From assembly GCF_965228705.1 (NCBI RefSeq), contig NZ_OZ245832.1, positions 62,001-126,000 of the forward strand: 64,000 nt of DNA, written 5' to 3'. The notes below the pieces were generated by a model. It searched no databases. It had not been told where the DNA came from and saw nothing but the letters and a program-made list of their open reading frames with translations. Below, one piece after another: positions 27,917 to 35,710 of this stretch. Numbering within the stretch: position 1 is the stretch's first letter; every line of letters begins with the position of its first letter. Source of the stretch: Croceimicrobium sp965228705 (GTDB lineage Bacteria; Bacteroidota; Bacteroidia; Flavobacteriales; Schleiferiaceae). The position numbers and the translations under genes were made by a program.

Positions 27917-28726
27917 TTAAAATAACTCCATTTGACCAGTATCGTTCGCGTCATCCTCCACTAATTCAGGATAAGTCACTTCATCCAAAGTCTCGGCTAC
28001 ATTTCCCAGGGCTTTTTTGCCCCGCAGAGCTTGAACAGTATGCGCCTTTAGGTCATCATCCGGATAGGCTTTGCAGAGGTAGTGGATGCGTTCTTCTGGA
28101 TTTTGTTCTTGCCAGTCTTCCAGCCATAATTGCTGTGCTTCGCGATCTAAGATGACAGGCATTCGTGATTGGTTGAGTTTAGGCTTATTCTGAATTTGAC
28201 TCAAAAGCTTATTGGCGGTTGTGGTTACTATGGTGAAACTGCGCCAGATTTTCTGACTTTCAGGATCGGTCCATTCTTCTTTTAAACCGGCTAAAATCAT
28301 GGGGCCTTCATCGCGATGACGGATGAGGTAAGGAATGCTTTTCCCAGCTTTGTGATGATGCTCAAAAAAGCCATCCGTAACCACCAGACAGCGTCCTTTT
28401 TTTACAGCGCCCCGAAAGGAGGGTTTTTCCAATAAGCTTTCGCTGCGGGCATTGATAGTATTATTCCAAATTCTGGTGGCTTGCTCTTTATCTTTTACCC
28501 AAGAGGGAATTAATCCCCAAAGATGAGGCTCCACTGCTAATTTTTGGGCATCGCTTACAATAGGGAAAGTCGGATGAGAATATCCACTGGCATGAAATAC
28601 CGGCCCCTGAGTTTCGCGAATACGTAAAAAATGCTCCTCTAATTCCTGAATAGTTTCGTCGCTGTAACCAATCCGTTGGGCATAATCCAAGGCCCTTTTG
28701 GTTAGAGATAGGGAGTCGTAACACAT
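27917..28726 (-). CDS. SOS response-associated peptidase (SRAP/YedK/HMCES family), variant active site
   Basis: 269-aa SRAP protein. Characterised members cross-link through Cys2 to abasic sites in single-stranded DNA and protect them. Visible: catalytic Cys2 (MCYDS), WGLIPSW, NARSE (N92), and DGFFEHH (E122). The conserved active-site His that precedes the RMPVIL motif is absent: the segment reads LSQIQNKPKLNQSRMPVIL, with Gln179 where relatives have His in IHN. The C-terminus ends QMELF, resembling a sliding-clamp or partner peptide. It sits downstream of dnaE2-dinB and just upstream of an SDR. Confidence 0.88.
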   Translation of the reverse strand: MCYDSLSLTKRALDYAQRIGYSDETIQELEEHFLRIRETQGPVFHASGYSHPTFPIVSDAQKLAVEPHLWGLIPSWVKDKEQATRIWNNTINARSESLLEKPSFRGAVKKGRCLVVTDGFFEHHHKAGKSIPYLIRHRDEGPMILAGLKEEWTDPESQKIWRSFTIVTTTANKLLSQIQNKPKLNQSRMPVILDREAQQLWLEDWQEQNPEERIHYLCKAYPDDDLKAHTVQALRGKKALGNVAETLDEVTYPELVEDDANDTGQMELF

Positions 28727-28732
28727 GGAATA

Positions 28733-28750
28733 AAGCTAAGGATTTAGCTT
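28733..28750. promoter_or_regulatory. Perfect inverted repeat between DUF3817 and SRAP genes
   Basis: AAGCTAA-GGAT-TTAGCTT, 7-bp perfect arms, filling most of the 26-bp gap and ending 7 bp before the SRAP start. Could be an operator or a weak intra-operon hairpin; it has no T run. Confidence 0.4.
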
Positions 28751-28752
28751 CT

Positions 28753-29067
28753 TTAAACCTGGCCTTCCATGGGCTTTAAAATCTTGGCATCCACATAAAA
28801 GCAGCCAAAGGGAATAAAGCTCGCTATCAGAATTACCAGAGCGGTGGTTTTAAACTTCCATTTTTGACTGCTGGCTACCATCAGCGCCAGCAAAACAAAA
28901 AGGATGAAAAGGCCGCCGTGCACAGGGCCGATGCTTTTTACCCAAGTGGGATTATCAAAATAATATTTTAGGGGTACGCCTATAAGCACCAGCAGAATGA
29001 GTGATATTCCTTCAATAATGGAAACTAAACGCAGGCGGCCGATGGAGGTAGAAACTAGTTTTTTCAA
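28753..29067 (-). CDS. DUF3817 family integral membrane protein
   Basis: 104-aa membrane protein of the DUF3817 (YdzA-like) family, with three hydrophobic segments. The signature is the amphipathic start RLRLVSIIEGISLILLV and the SIGPVHGGLF motif between helices 1 and 2. Function unknown. It lies 84 bp after dnaE2 and 26 bp before SRAP, all on the minus strand. Confidence 0.85.
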   Translation of the reverse strand: MKKLVSTSIGRLRLVSIIEGISLILLVLIGVPLKYYFDNPTWVKSIGPVHGGLFILFVLLALMVASSQKWKFKTTALVILIASFIPFGCFYVDAKILKPMEGQV

Positions 29068-29151
29068 AATGTGTTTTCAAGTGGAGCTGCGAAAATAGAG
29101 AAGAGGCTTTAGTAAAGCGATATTATTCATTTATGCTATGGATATCTTTCC

Positions 29152-32100
29152 CTATGCATGCTCAAAATTCACATAGGGCAGGCGCTCAATGTACTTGGCT
29201 TCTACACTTACAAAATCGTATTCTTCGATTACAATCCCACGAATCAGGTAAATGCCTTTCCCTTGAAAAGGATAGCGCTCGGCGACTGGCGGAAAGTGAA
29301 CGGTATCAATAAAGTGCCCCGCCTGATCGAGGAAGGTGCCAAACATCATATGGCGAGCTTGCTGTCCGCGAGTGGTCACATTTTTTACGTGAATTAAATA
29401 GCCACAGAGTCGTATTTCCTCGCCAATATGTTGCGCAATATCCTGAGCGGCAATACAGCCTTCCGGTAATTCGGGGACCAGTTGAAAGGGGGAACTTAGC
29501 GGAAAGCCCAGGAGTTCAATCTCATCCACGGCCTGTTCATGCTCGCCACTTTCCAATTCGGGGAGCACCAATTTTTCGCGGGTATTCCGGAAGAGCTCAT
29601 TTACGGGCGCCGATTTTTTAGCATTGCCCAAAATAAAATGCGCTTCCCAAAGCAGTTTCTTTTTATCAATTTCCATTGCCCGAAATGCATTGATGCGAAT
29701 AAGAAGAATGCATTGCTCCAGCGAAATTTCTACCCGCTCTAAAAACTCATTCAGGTTTTCGAAAGGGCCATTTGTATGCCGTTCCCGCAGGATGTTCACG
29801 GCTGTTTTTTCTTCCAATTCCTTAAGCATTTGCAGGCCCAAGAAAATTTGAGGATGGATCAGCACCGCCTCCATTTCGGAGCGATTGATACAGGGCGCTT
29901 CTACAATACCTCCGGCGAGACGAGCTTCGTTGAGGTAGGTTTCTACCGAATAAAAGCCCCCGCCATTATTGATGGTGGCCAGCAGGTATTCGAGTGGATA
30001 ATAAGCTTTCAGGTAAAGACTTTGATAGCTCTCCACGGCATAGCTGGCCGAATGGCCTTTGGCAAAGGCATAATTTCCAAAGCTTTCAATTTGCCGCCAC
30101 ACCTCGGTACTCACCGCTTCACTATAGCCTCTTTCTGCACAGTTTTGGAAAAACTTGTCCTTAATAGTGTCAAATTCATTGCGCTCTCGGAACTTCCAAC
30201 TCATACCTCGTCGCAGTACATCGGCTTCTTCCAAACTGAGGCCGGCAAAGAAGTGGGCAACCTTTAATACATCTTCCTGGTAAACCATCACCCCATAAGT
30301 TTCTTCCAGTATCTCACCAATCTTAGGATGGATATACTGTCGTCTTTCGGGTTCCCGGTAGCGACGGATGTATTCGGCCATCATGCCACTGGCCGAAACC
30401 CCCGGGCGAATAATAGAGCTGGCAGCGACCAGGCCTAAATAGGTGTCGGCGCGTAATTTTCGCAATAAAGCCCGCATGGCTGGCGATTCTACATAAAAGC
30501 AGGCCATGGTCTGACCTTCGCGTAGCATGTCTTTAATCTTGGGATCCTTGTAAAAGTTTTGCACCTGATGGATGTCCAGCTCCTTAGCTTCGGGTCGATT
30601 TTGCTTTACTAATTGAACCGCCTCTTTGATTTTAGCCAATCCCCGCTGCCCTAGAATATCGAATTTATGCAGGCCAATATCCTCGGCGGTATACATATCG
30701 AAATGCGTGGTGGGGAAGCCCTTGGGCGGTAAAAAGGTGCTGCCATAATAGGAAATATCTTTTTCCGGGATGAGGATGCCACTGGCGTGTACGGTAAGAT
30801 GGTTGGGGAAATCTTCGATGCGCTTACCGTAGCGGAGTACCAGCTTTTGCATATCGTCCCAGTCTTTGCCTCCCTGGCGTCGTGCGCGACTAAGTTCATC
30901 AATATCTCTGCCGGGCAGGCCTAATACCTTGCCCAGTTCTCGTGCTATGGCGCGGTACTTAAAGGTGGTATAGGAACCCAGGAGGCTGGCTTTGGGGAAG
31001 CGCTCAAAAATATAGCGGGTAACATCGGCTCGATCACGCCAGGAGAAATCTACATCGAAATCTGGGGGTTGACGCCGCGAAAGGTTGATGAAGCGCTCAA
31101 AGTAGAGATCGAGCTCAATAGGGTCTACATCAGTAATACGCAGGAGATAGGCTACCAGGCTGTTGGCGCCACTGCCCCGACCTACATAAAAGTAGTTTTT
31201 ACGACGGGCATAGTTTACAATGTCCCAGTTAATGAGGAAGTAGCTGTAATAGCCTCGCTTTTCGATTACATCCAATTCTTTTTCCAGGCGTTGATGCACC
31301 TCAGGATCGGCATTGGGGTAGCGGTATTCGAGACCATTATAACATAGGGAGCGGATAATCTCGCGATCGCCGGTGAGGCTGTCGGTATAATGGATACGGT
31401 TAAGGCTTTTCGAATAGTTTTTAAACTCAAAATCCAAATTGCAATCGGCTAAAATTCGCTCGCTATTGCTGATGATTTCCGGGTACTCGCTAAAGAGGGC
31501 TTTTAACTTACGTGAGTTGAGTAAACCCCATTGTGCGGGGGCTTGCTTTTCGACGGGGAGCTTGCTAAGCAGGCAATTTTCGCCAATGGAACGCAAGAGG
31601 CGATGGGTATTGTAATCGCCTTTATGGCGGAAGCTATTCGGGTGTAGGATCACCATTTTGCTGCTTTGATTCTTTAGAGGGGAGAAGCGCAGTTTGTTGA
31701 GATCCTTAGGCTCCAGGCCGATGTATTCATTTTCGCGAAGATTGCGTTTGGGGGCCCGATCGAAGGGATAAATAACATAGGCCTTTTCGAGGGGCGCCTC
31801 TGCTTCGGCTTCCAAATCTTGATGCAGGCGAGAGGAGAGGTAGTGGTTCATCTCAGCGAAAGCTTCTTCATCTCGGGCCAGGGCGATAAACTGTCTTTCG
31901 CTAGCCTTACAAAAGTCGATTCCCGCTACCGCTTTAATACCGGCCTCGCGGGCCAGTCGACTAAACTCTATACAGGCCGCTGAGGTGTTGATGTCGGTTA
32001 AAGCCAGCACTTCTTCGCCTTCCTCGCGAGCCCATTCTACCCATTCGGCAGGAGAGAGCACGCCATATTTGAAACTGTAATAACTATGATGATTAAGCAT
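29152..32100 (-). CDS. dnaE2: Error-prone DNA polymerase, DnaE2-type alpha subunit
   Basis: 982-aa C-family polymerase, shorter than replicative DnaE and without the exonuclease domain. A PHP-like N-terminal domain (SYYSFKYGVLSP, LALTDINT) has lost some of the histidines of the DnaE1 PHP site. Polymerase motifs GRGSGANS and PPDFDVDF (catalytic Asp pair) are intact, followed by RPGVSASGM, VYQEDVLK and EEADVLRRGM. A C-terminal OB domain is visible. It lies 18 bp downstream of dinB, so both form one translesion-synthesis unit, resembling ImuB-DnaE2 mutasomes of other phyla. No imuA or umuD/lexA gene is in the window. Confidence 0.93.
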   Translation of the reverse strand: MLNHHSYYSFKYGVLSPAEWVEWAREEGEEVLALTDINTSAACIEFSRLAREAGIKAVAGIDFCKASERQFIALARDEEAFAEMNHYLSSRLHQDLEAEAEAPLEKAYVIYPFDRAPKRNLRENEYIGLEPKDLNKLRFSPLKNQSSKMVILHPNSFRHKGDYNTHRLLRSIGENCLLSKLPVEKQAPAQWGLLNSRKLKALFSEYPEIISNSERILADCNLDFEFKNYSKSLNRIHYTDSLTGDREIIRSLCYNGLEYRYPNADPEVHQRLEKELDVIEKRGYYSYFLINWDIVNYARRKNYFYVGRGSGANSLVAYLLRITDVDPIELDLYFERFINLSRRQPPDFDVDFSWRDRADVTRYIFERFPKASLLGSYTTFKYRAIARELGKVLGLPGRDIDELSRARRQGGKDWDDMQKLVLRYGKRIEDFPNHLTVHASGILIPEKDISYYGSTFLPPKGFPTTHFDMYTAEDIGLHKFDILGQRGLAKIKEAVQLVKQNRPEAKELDIHQVQNFYKDPKIKDMLREGQTMACFYVESPAMRALLRKLRADTYLGLVAASSIIRPGVSASGMMAEYIRRYREPERRQYIHPKIGEILEETYGVMVYQEDVLKVAHFFAGLSLEEADVLRRGMSWKFRERNEFDTIKDKFFQNCAERGYSEAVSTEVWRQIESFGNYAFAKGHSASYAVESYQSLYLKAYYPLEYLLATINNGGGFYSVETYLNEARLAGGIVEAPCINRSEMEAVLIHPQIFLGLQMLKELEEKTAVNILRERHTNGPFENLNEFLERVEISLEQCILLIRINAFRAMEIDKKKLLWEAHFILGNAKKSAPVNELFRNTREKLVLPELESGEHEQAVDEIELLGFPLSSPFQLVPELPEGCIAAQDIAQHIGEEIRLCGYLIHVKNVTTRGQQARHMMFGTFLDQAGHFIDTVHFPPVAERYPFQGKGIYLIRGIVIEEYDFVSVEAKYIERLPYVNFEHA

Positions 32101-32118
32101 GGGTAATAGATTTGAAGC

Positions 32119-33342
32119 TTATTGTCGGCGATGGGCCATAATTACAGGAGCCATGCCGTTAAAGGGATTGGCGCGATCCAGACTTTTAGATTCGAGGGTT
32201 TTGGCGCGTTTTACCGCATCGGAGCCAAAGCGTTGTCGCATGCGATCCATGGCCTGGTAGAGGCGGATTTTCTCGGCACTGTCTTCAAAGAGATTAATTT
32301 GATGACCACCTCCTACCAGATGACTAAACTTCAGGCCAATCAGGCGCACCAATAAACGTCTTTCGTAGAGTTTCTTGAAAAGCTCCTTACTGATGTCGAT
32401 TAGCTTATCATCGTTGCTGGTATAGGGAATGCGCTTTTGCAGGGTATAGGTATTGAAATCTGAATAGCGAATTTTTACGGTTATACAGGCGGTAAGCTTA
32501 TTACCCTGGCGTAATTGGAAGGCCAGGCTTTCGGCCATAGCCACAATAAGGGTGTCAAGCTTTAGTACGTCGGTGGTATCTTTTTGGAAGGTGCGTTCGA
32601 GGGAGATAGACTTGCGTTCCTGATAGGGGACAATGGGAGAGGGGTCTACCCCATTGGCTTTATGCCAGAGGCTGATGCCGTTTTTGCCCATGGCCTTTTC
32701 CATCACCGGAAGGGGCATTTGCTGTAAGGTGTGAATATGACGAATGCCCATGCGATTAAGCAAAAGCCCGGTTTTGTCGCCCACCATGGGGATTTTCCGA
32801 ACCAGCAAGGGCGCTAAAAAAGGCTTCTCGGTGCCGCGGGGTACTTCGAGGCGATTATTAGGTTTGGCCTCTCCGGTAGCCACTTTTGCTACCGTTTTAT
32901 TGGTAGAAAGACCAAAGGAAATGGGGAGGCCGGTTTCGCGAATGATTTTATCCCGCATCTCTGTAGCCAGTTTATAGCAACCAAAAAAGCGATCCATGCC
33001 ACTGAGGTCGGCGTAAAACTCATCGATGCTGGTTTTCTCAAAAAGCGGAACCTCCTCTTTGATGATTTCGGTAATGATATTCGAATACTTACTGTAGCGA
33101 CTGCTATCTCCTTTAATCACAATCGCTTCCGGGCAAAGCTGCATGGCCATGCGCATCGGCATACCGGAGTGAATACCAAAGCGTCGCGCTTCATAGCTGC
33201 AGGAAGCTACTACACCACGACTGCTGGTTCCGCCTACCAATACCGGTAAATTATTTAAGGCACTATTGTGCAGGCGCTCTACCGAAACGAAGAAACTATC
33301 CAGGTCGAGGTGAACTATGGTTTTGGAAGCACCGGAAATCAT
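32119..33342 (-). CDS. dinB: DNA polymerase IV (Y-family)
   Basis: 407-aa translesion polymerase. Catalytic acids are in HLDLDSFF (D13) and SIDEFY (D107, E108). The little-finger domain follows, with a sliding-clamp-binding peptide QINLF near residue 365. All active residues are present, so this is an active DinB, unlike the inactive ImuB that usually partners DnaE2. It is the first gene of dinB-dnaE2. Immediately upstream is a strong promoter overlapped by an inverted repeat, which suggests damage-inducible repression. Confidence 0.95.
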   Translation of the reverse strand: MISGASKTIVHLDLDSFFVSVERLHNSALNNLPVLVGGTSSRGVVASCSYEARRFGIHSGMPMRMAMQLCPEAIVIKGDSSRYSKYSNIITEIIKEEVPLFEKTSIDEFYADLSGMDRFFGCYKLATEMRDKIIRETGLPISFGLSTNKTVAKVATGEAKPNNRLEVPRGTEKPFLAPLLVRKIPMVGDKTGLLLNRMGIRHIHTLQQMPLPVMEKAMGKNGISLWHKANGVDPSPIVPYQERKSISLERTFQKDTTDVLKLDTLIVAMAESLAFQLRQGNKLTACITVKIRYSDFNTYTLQKRIPYTSNDDKLIDISKELFKKLYERRLLVRLIGLKFSHLVGGGHQINLFEDSAEKIRLYQAMDRMRQRFGSDAVKRAKTLESKSLDRANPFNGMAPVIMAHRRQ

Positions 33343-33343
33343 C

Positions 33344-33370
33344 TTGCTATTAATTTTAGAATGATAGCAA
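33344..33370. promoter_or_regulatory. Candidate operator at dinB: TTGCTAT-N13-ATAGCAA
   Basis: Perfect 7-bp inverted repeat with 13-bp spacing that starts 2 bp upstream of the dinB ATG and overlaps the -7 element by 3 bp. A dimeric repressor here would block initiation. The regulator is unknown. Confidence 0.5.
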
Positions 33371-33401
33371 AATTAGAGAATTCTAAGTTTCGAAAATCAA
33401 A
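33368..33401 (-). promoter_or_regulatory. Promoter of dinB-dnaE2
   Basis: Minus strand TTTG (33401-33398), 22-nt spacer, TAATTTTG (33375-33368), full match to TAnnTTTG. The predicted start is about 20 nt upstream of the ATG. Confidence 0.6.
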
Positions 33402-33560
33402 TATTGAAAAGCAAAAAGATCAAATTATTGGTTTCGAGGACTTAAAATTTCTTGAGCTTGAAATAGTCGTATCAAAAAATGACTATTGCGAAGAGCTAAT
33501 AGAATATTGCTAATCCTGAACCTCTTAAGGTTTTGAATAGAAGTGTTTTAGAGTAATGGT

Positions 33561-34604
33561 TTAGCGGCCAGCTTCGGAGAAACTTTGATTTTGAGTGAAG
33601 ATGGGGTCGCTTAAAGCCAGTAGGAAGGCAATCAGGTCACTTTGCTCTTGATCGCTGAGGCTAAAGGGGCGAATCAGTTCGGATTGATTGGGATGTCCGG
33701 CTCCGCCTTTTTGATAATGCTGAATTACTTCCGCCAAGTTTTGGAAGCGTCCGTCGTGCATATAGGGAGCGCTAAAAGCCAGGTTTCGCAAGGAAGGTAC
33801 TTTGGCCCGACCTTCATCGGCGGGGTCATTGGTGAGGCGCATGCGCAAGGGATCTTGATAGACCGAATCGAGGCCATTATTCTCGAAAGCATAATTGCTG
33901 AAATTGAAGCCTGAATGGCAGCTGGCACATTGGGTGCGGGAAGAAAAGAAAAGGGCCATTCCGCGAATTTCGGCTTTATTTAAAGCTTGGGATTCCCCTT
34001 GGTACTGATAACGATCGTAGGGGCTGTTGCCACTGATAAGGCTCCTTTGGAAAACGCCCAGGGCTCGGGTGATTACCCAGGGGTCCGGCTCTCTCTCATA
34101 GGCTTCTTCACTCATTTGTCGGTAGCGGGCATTGGCTTGTAATTTGGCCGCAATTTCCGGCATGGAATGGTCAAATTCATTATGCTCTTGAACGGGAACC
34201 AAGGCCTGCATTTCTAAGGTAGGAACACTGCCTTCTCGCAGGAAATAAGGATGATAGCCAATATTAGTAAGGGAGGTGGCATTGCGGGTTCCGGGTCGAT
34301 TTTGAATGCCGGGGCTAAAAGCTCGATCATCGGCGAAAGCCAATTCCAATTTATGGCAAGAGGCGCAACTCAGGCTGCTATCACGCGAAAGCACCGGATC
34401 GTAAAAAAGCTTTTTGCCCAATTGCCAGCGGGCATAGCTGTATTGGTTGTCTTCGGGGAAGACCATATCCGGAAAACCCGGAGGGATCTGTAAAACAAAG
34501 CCCTCCGGTTCCGAATTTTGTTCTTGAGCTTTTCGGCAGGACCCCAAAAGAAGGAGGCTTCCTAGTAAAAAGACAAGACTGGTATTTAGCTTTAACTTAA
34601 GCAC
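33561..34604 (-). CDS. Di-heme cytochrome c peroxidase/MauG-MbnH-like lipoprotein (second enzyme)
   Basis: 347-aa lipoprotein (lipobox LLGSC, Cys23) with two heme c motifs CASCH (80-84) and CASCH (226-230). Distal elements are LRNLAFSAPYMHDGRF and PFSLSDQEQSDLIAFL, typical of the CCP/MauG family. The segment between the hemes reads YHPYFLREGSV. The usual FFWDGRA tryptophan is not there, so electron transfer or oxidant chemistry may differ from its upstream paralogue. GTG start shares its G with the upstream TAG stop. With MbnP-like and HYC_CC_PP-like genes upstream, a MbnH-like role (oxidising tryptophan in a copper-binding partner) is more likely than peroxide removal, but is unproven. Confidence 0.88.
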   Translation of the reverse strand: MLKLKLNTSLVFLLGSLLLLGSCRKAQEQNSEPEGFVLQIPPGFPDMVFPEDNQYSYARWQLGKKLFYDPVLSRDSSLSCASCHKLELAFADDRAFSPGIQNRPGTRNATSLTNIGYHPYFLREGSVPTLEMQALVPVQEHNEFDHSMPEIAAKLQANARYRQMSEEAYEREPDPWVITRALGVFQRSLISGNSPYDRYQYQGESQALNKAEIRGMALFFSSRTQCASCHSGFNFSNYAFENNGLDSVYQDPLRMRLTNDPADEGRAKVPSLRNLAFSAPYMHDGRFQNLAEVIQHYQKGGAGHPNQSELIRPFSLSDQEQSDLIAFLLALSDPIFTQNQSFSEAGR

Positions 34605-35704
34605 TAGAAAGGACTGCTGTAACGTGGGTCGCTAATCATATCCTGATCAGTAAGGGTTTTGAGGAAGGCGATAATATCAGCCTTATCCTGTGCCGATAAT
34701 TGCAAGCCTCCCGAAACCCGGGTGTATTCCAGGGCTGGGTCCAAGGTAGCCGAGGCTTCCAGTCCATTGTTGTAATGATCGAGTACCTCTTCAAGGCTTT
34801 CAAAGCGCCCATCGTGCATATAGGGAGCGGTAAGCTCAATATTGCGCAGGGAGGTAACTTTAAACTTGCCTAAATCGGCCAGGTCCTGAGTGGCTTTATA
34901 ACGACCACTGTCAATAAAGCTACCATCGCCATCCAAACCATTGTTCATGTACAGGTCATTCTCGAAAGTTCGTCCGGCATGGCAGTGTGCGCAATCCGCT
35001 CCTGAGGTAGCTGGGAAGCCAGGGTTAAACTCGGCAAAGAAAAGTTCCCGACCGCGTTCCTCGCTATCACTAAAGCTGACCTCACCTCGCAGGTATTGAT
35101 CGTACTTGCTGTTATGCGAAACAATGGAATTCATAAACTGCTCCAGGGCCCAGGAAATACGCTCTTCAGTAATCTCATTAGAGCCAAATGCCCGGATAAA
35201 CTGATTGCGATAGCCTTCGCTGGCGCTGAGTTTACTAATCACATTTTCGAGGCTTTCATTCATTTCCAAGGGATCCTGAATAGGAAGCAAGGATTGATCT
35301 CGTAATAAATGAGCACGTCCATCCCAGAAAAATTCATTTTGATGCCAGGCGGTATTAAACACGCTCATGGCCTGACGTTTCCCGGGAAGTCCTTCTACCC
35401 CGATTGAAAAACGGGCGGTGTCGGTAAAGGCATGTTCCTGGCGATGACAGCTGGCACAAGACATACTACCATCCTTTGATAGGCGGGTATCATAGAACAG
35501 CATTCGACCGAGTTGAACTCCTTGTTCGGTAAGAGGATTATCGGGATTTAAAGAGGTAGGAGCGTCTAAATCTCCATACTCCAAAATATAGGGGGTGTCA
35601 TCGTAGGTGGCCGTAGTTCCGGGATTTGCCGAGTCGTCTTTACAGGAACCCAACAAGGTGGCCAGTACGATAATCGCAGGGCTTAGATAAGATTTAAATG
35701 TCAT
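34604..35704 (-). CDS. Di-heme cytochrome c peroxidase/MauG-MbnH-like lipoprotein (first enzyme)
   Basis: 366-aa lipoprotein: lipobox LLGSC with Cys21 followed by KDD, which fits the K-(D/E)-(D/E) surface-export signal described for Bacteroidota lipoproteins. Heme motifs are CASCH (83-87) and CAHCH (238-242). The inter-heme region has FFWDGRA (W127) and PIQDPLEM; the C-terminal SLRNIELTAPYMHDGRF is present. It is thus a complete CCP/MauG-type enzyme. It starts 6 bp after the MbnP-like gene and overlaps the next di-heme gene by one base. Role by context: oxidation of the co-encoded MbnP-like protein. Confidence 0.9.
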   Translation of the reverse strand: MTFKSYLSPAIIVLATLLGSCKDDSANPGTTATYDDTPYILEYGDLDAPTSLNPDNPLTEQGVQLGRMLFYDTRLSKDGSMSCASCHRQEHAFTDTARFSIGVEGLPGKRQAMSVFNTAWHQNEFFWDGRAHLLRDQSLLPIQDPLEMNESLENVISKLSASEGYRNQFIRAFGSNEITEERISWALEQFMNSIVSHNSKYDQYLRGEVSFSDSEERGRELFFAEFNPGFPATSGADCAHCHAGRTFENDLYMNNGLDGDGSFIDSGRYKATQDLADLGKFKVTSLRNIELTAPYMHDGRFESLEEVLDHYNNGLEASATLDPALEYTRVSGGLQLSAQDKADIIAFLKTLTDQDMISDPRYSSPF

Positions 35705-35710
35705 CTAATC

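Larger units (their letters stand above)
33343..33560. other. dinB upstream region with possible decayed coding remnant
   Basis: 218 bp. It holds the dinB promoter and inverted repeat. On the plus strand a 50-codon frame (33361-33513) encodes a segment (IIGFEDLKFLELEI) faintly like the start of four-helix-bundle (S23/IVS) proteins; probably a remnant or chance. Confidence 0.35.

Noticed and set aside
29776..30267. 163-codon plus-strand frame inside dnaE2
   Set aside because: Antisense to conserved polymerase sequence; no independent signals.
33561..35704. Simple peroxide-detoxifying cytochrome c peroxidases
   Set aside because: Possible, but context with MbnP-like and HYC_CC_PP-like genes makes a MbnH-type role more likely; kept as the alternative.
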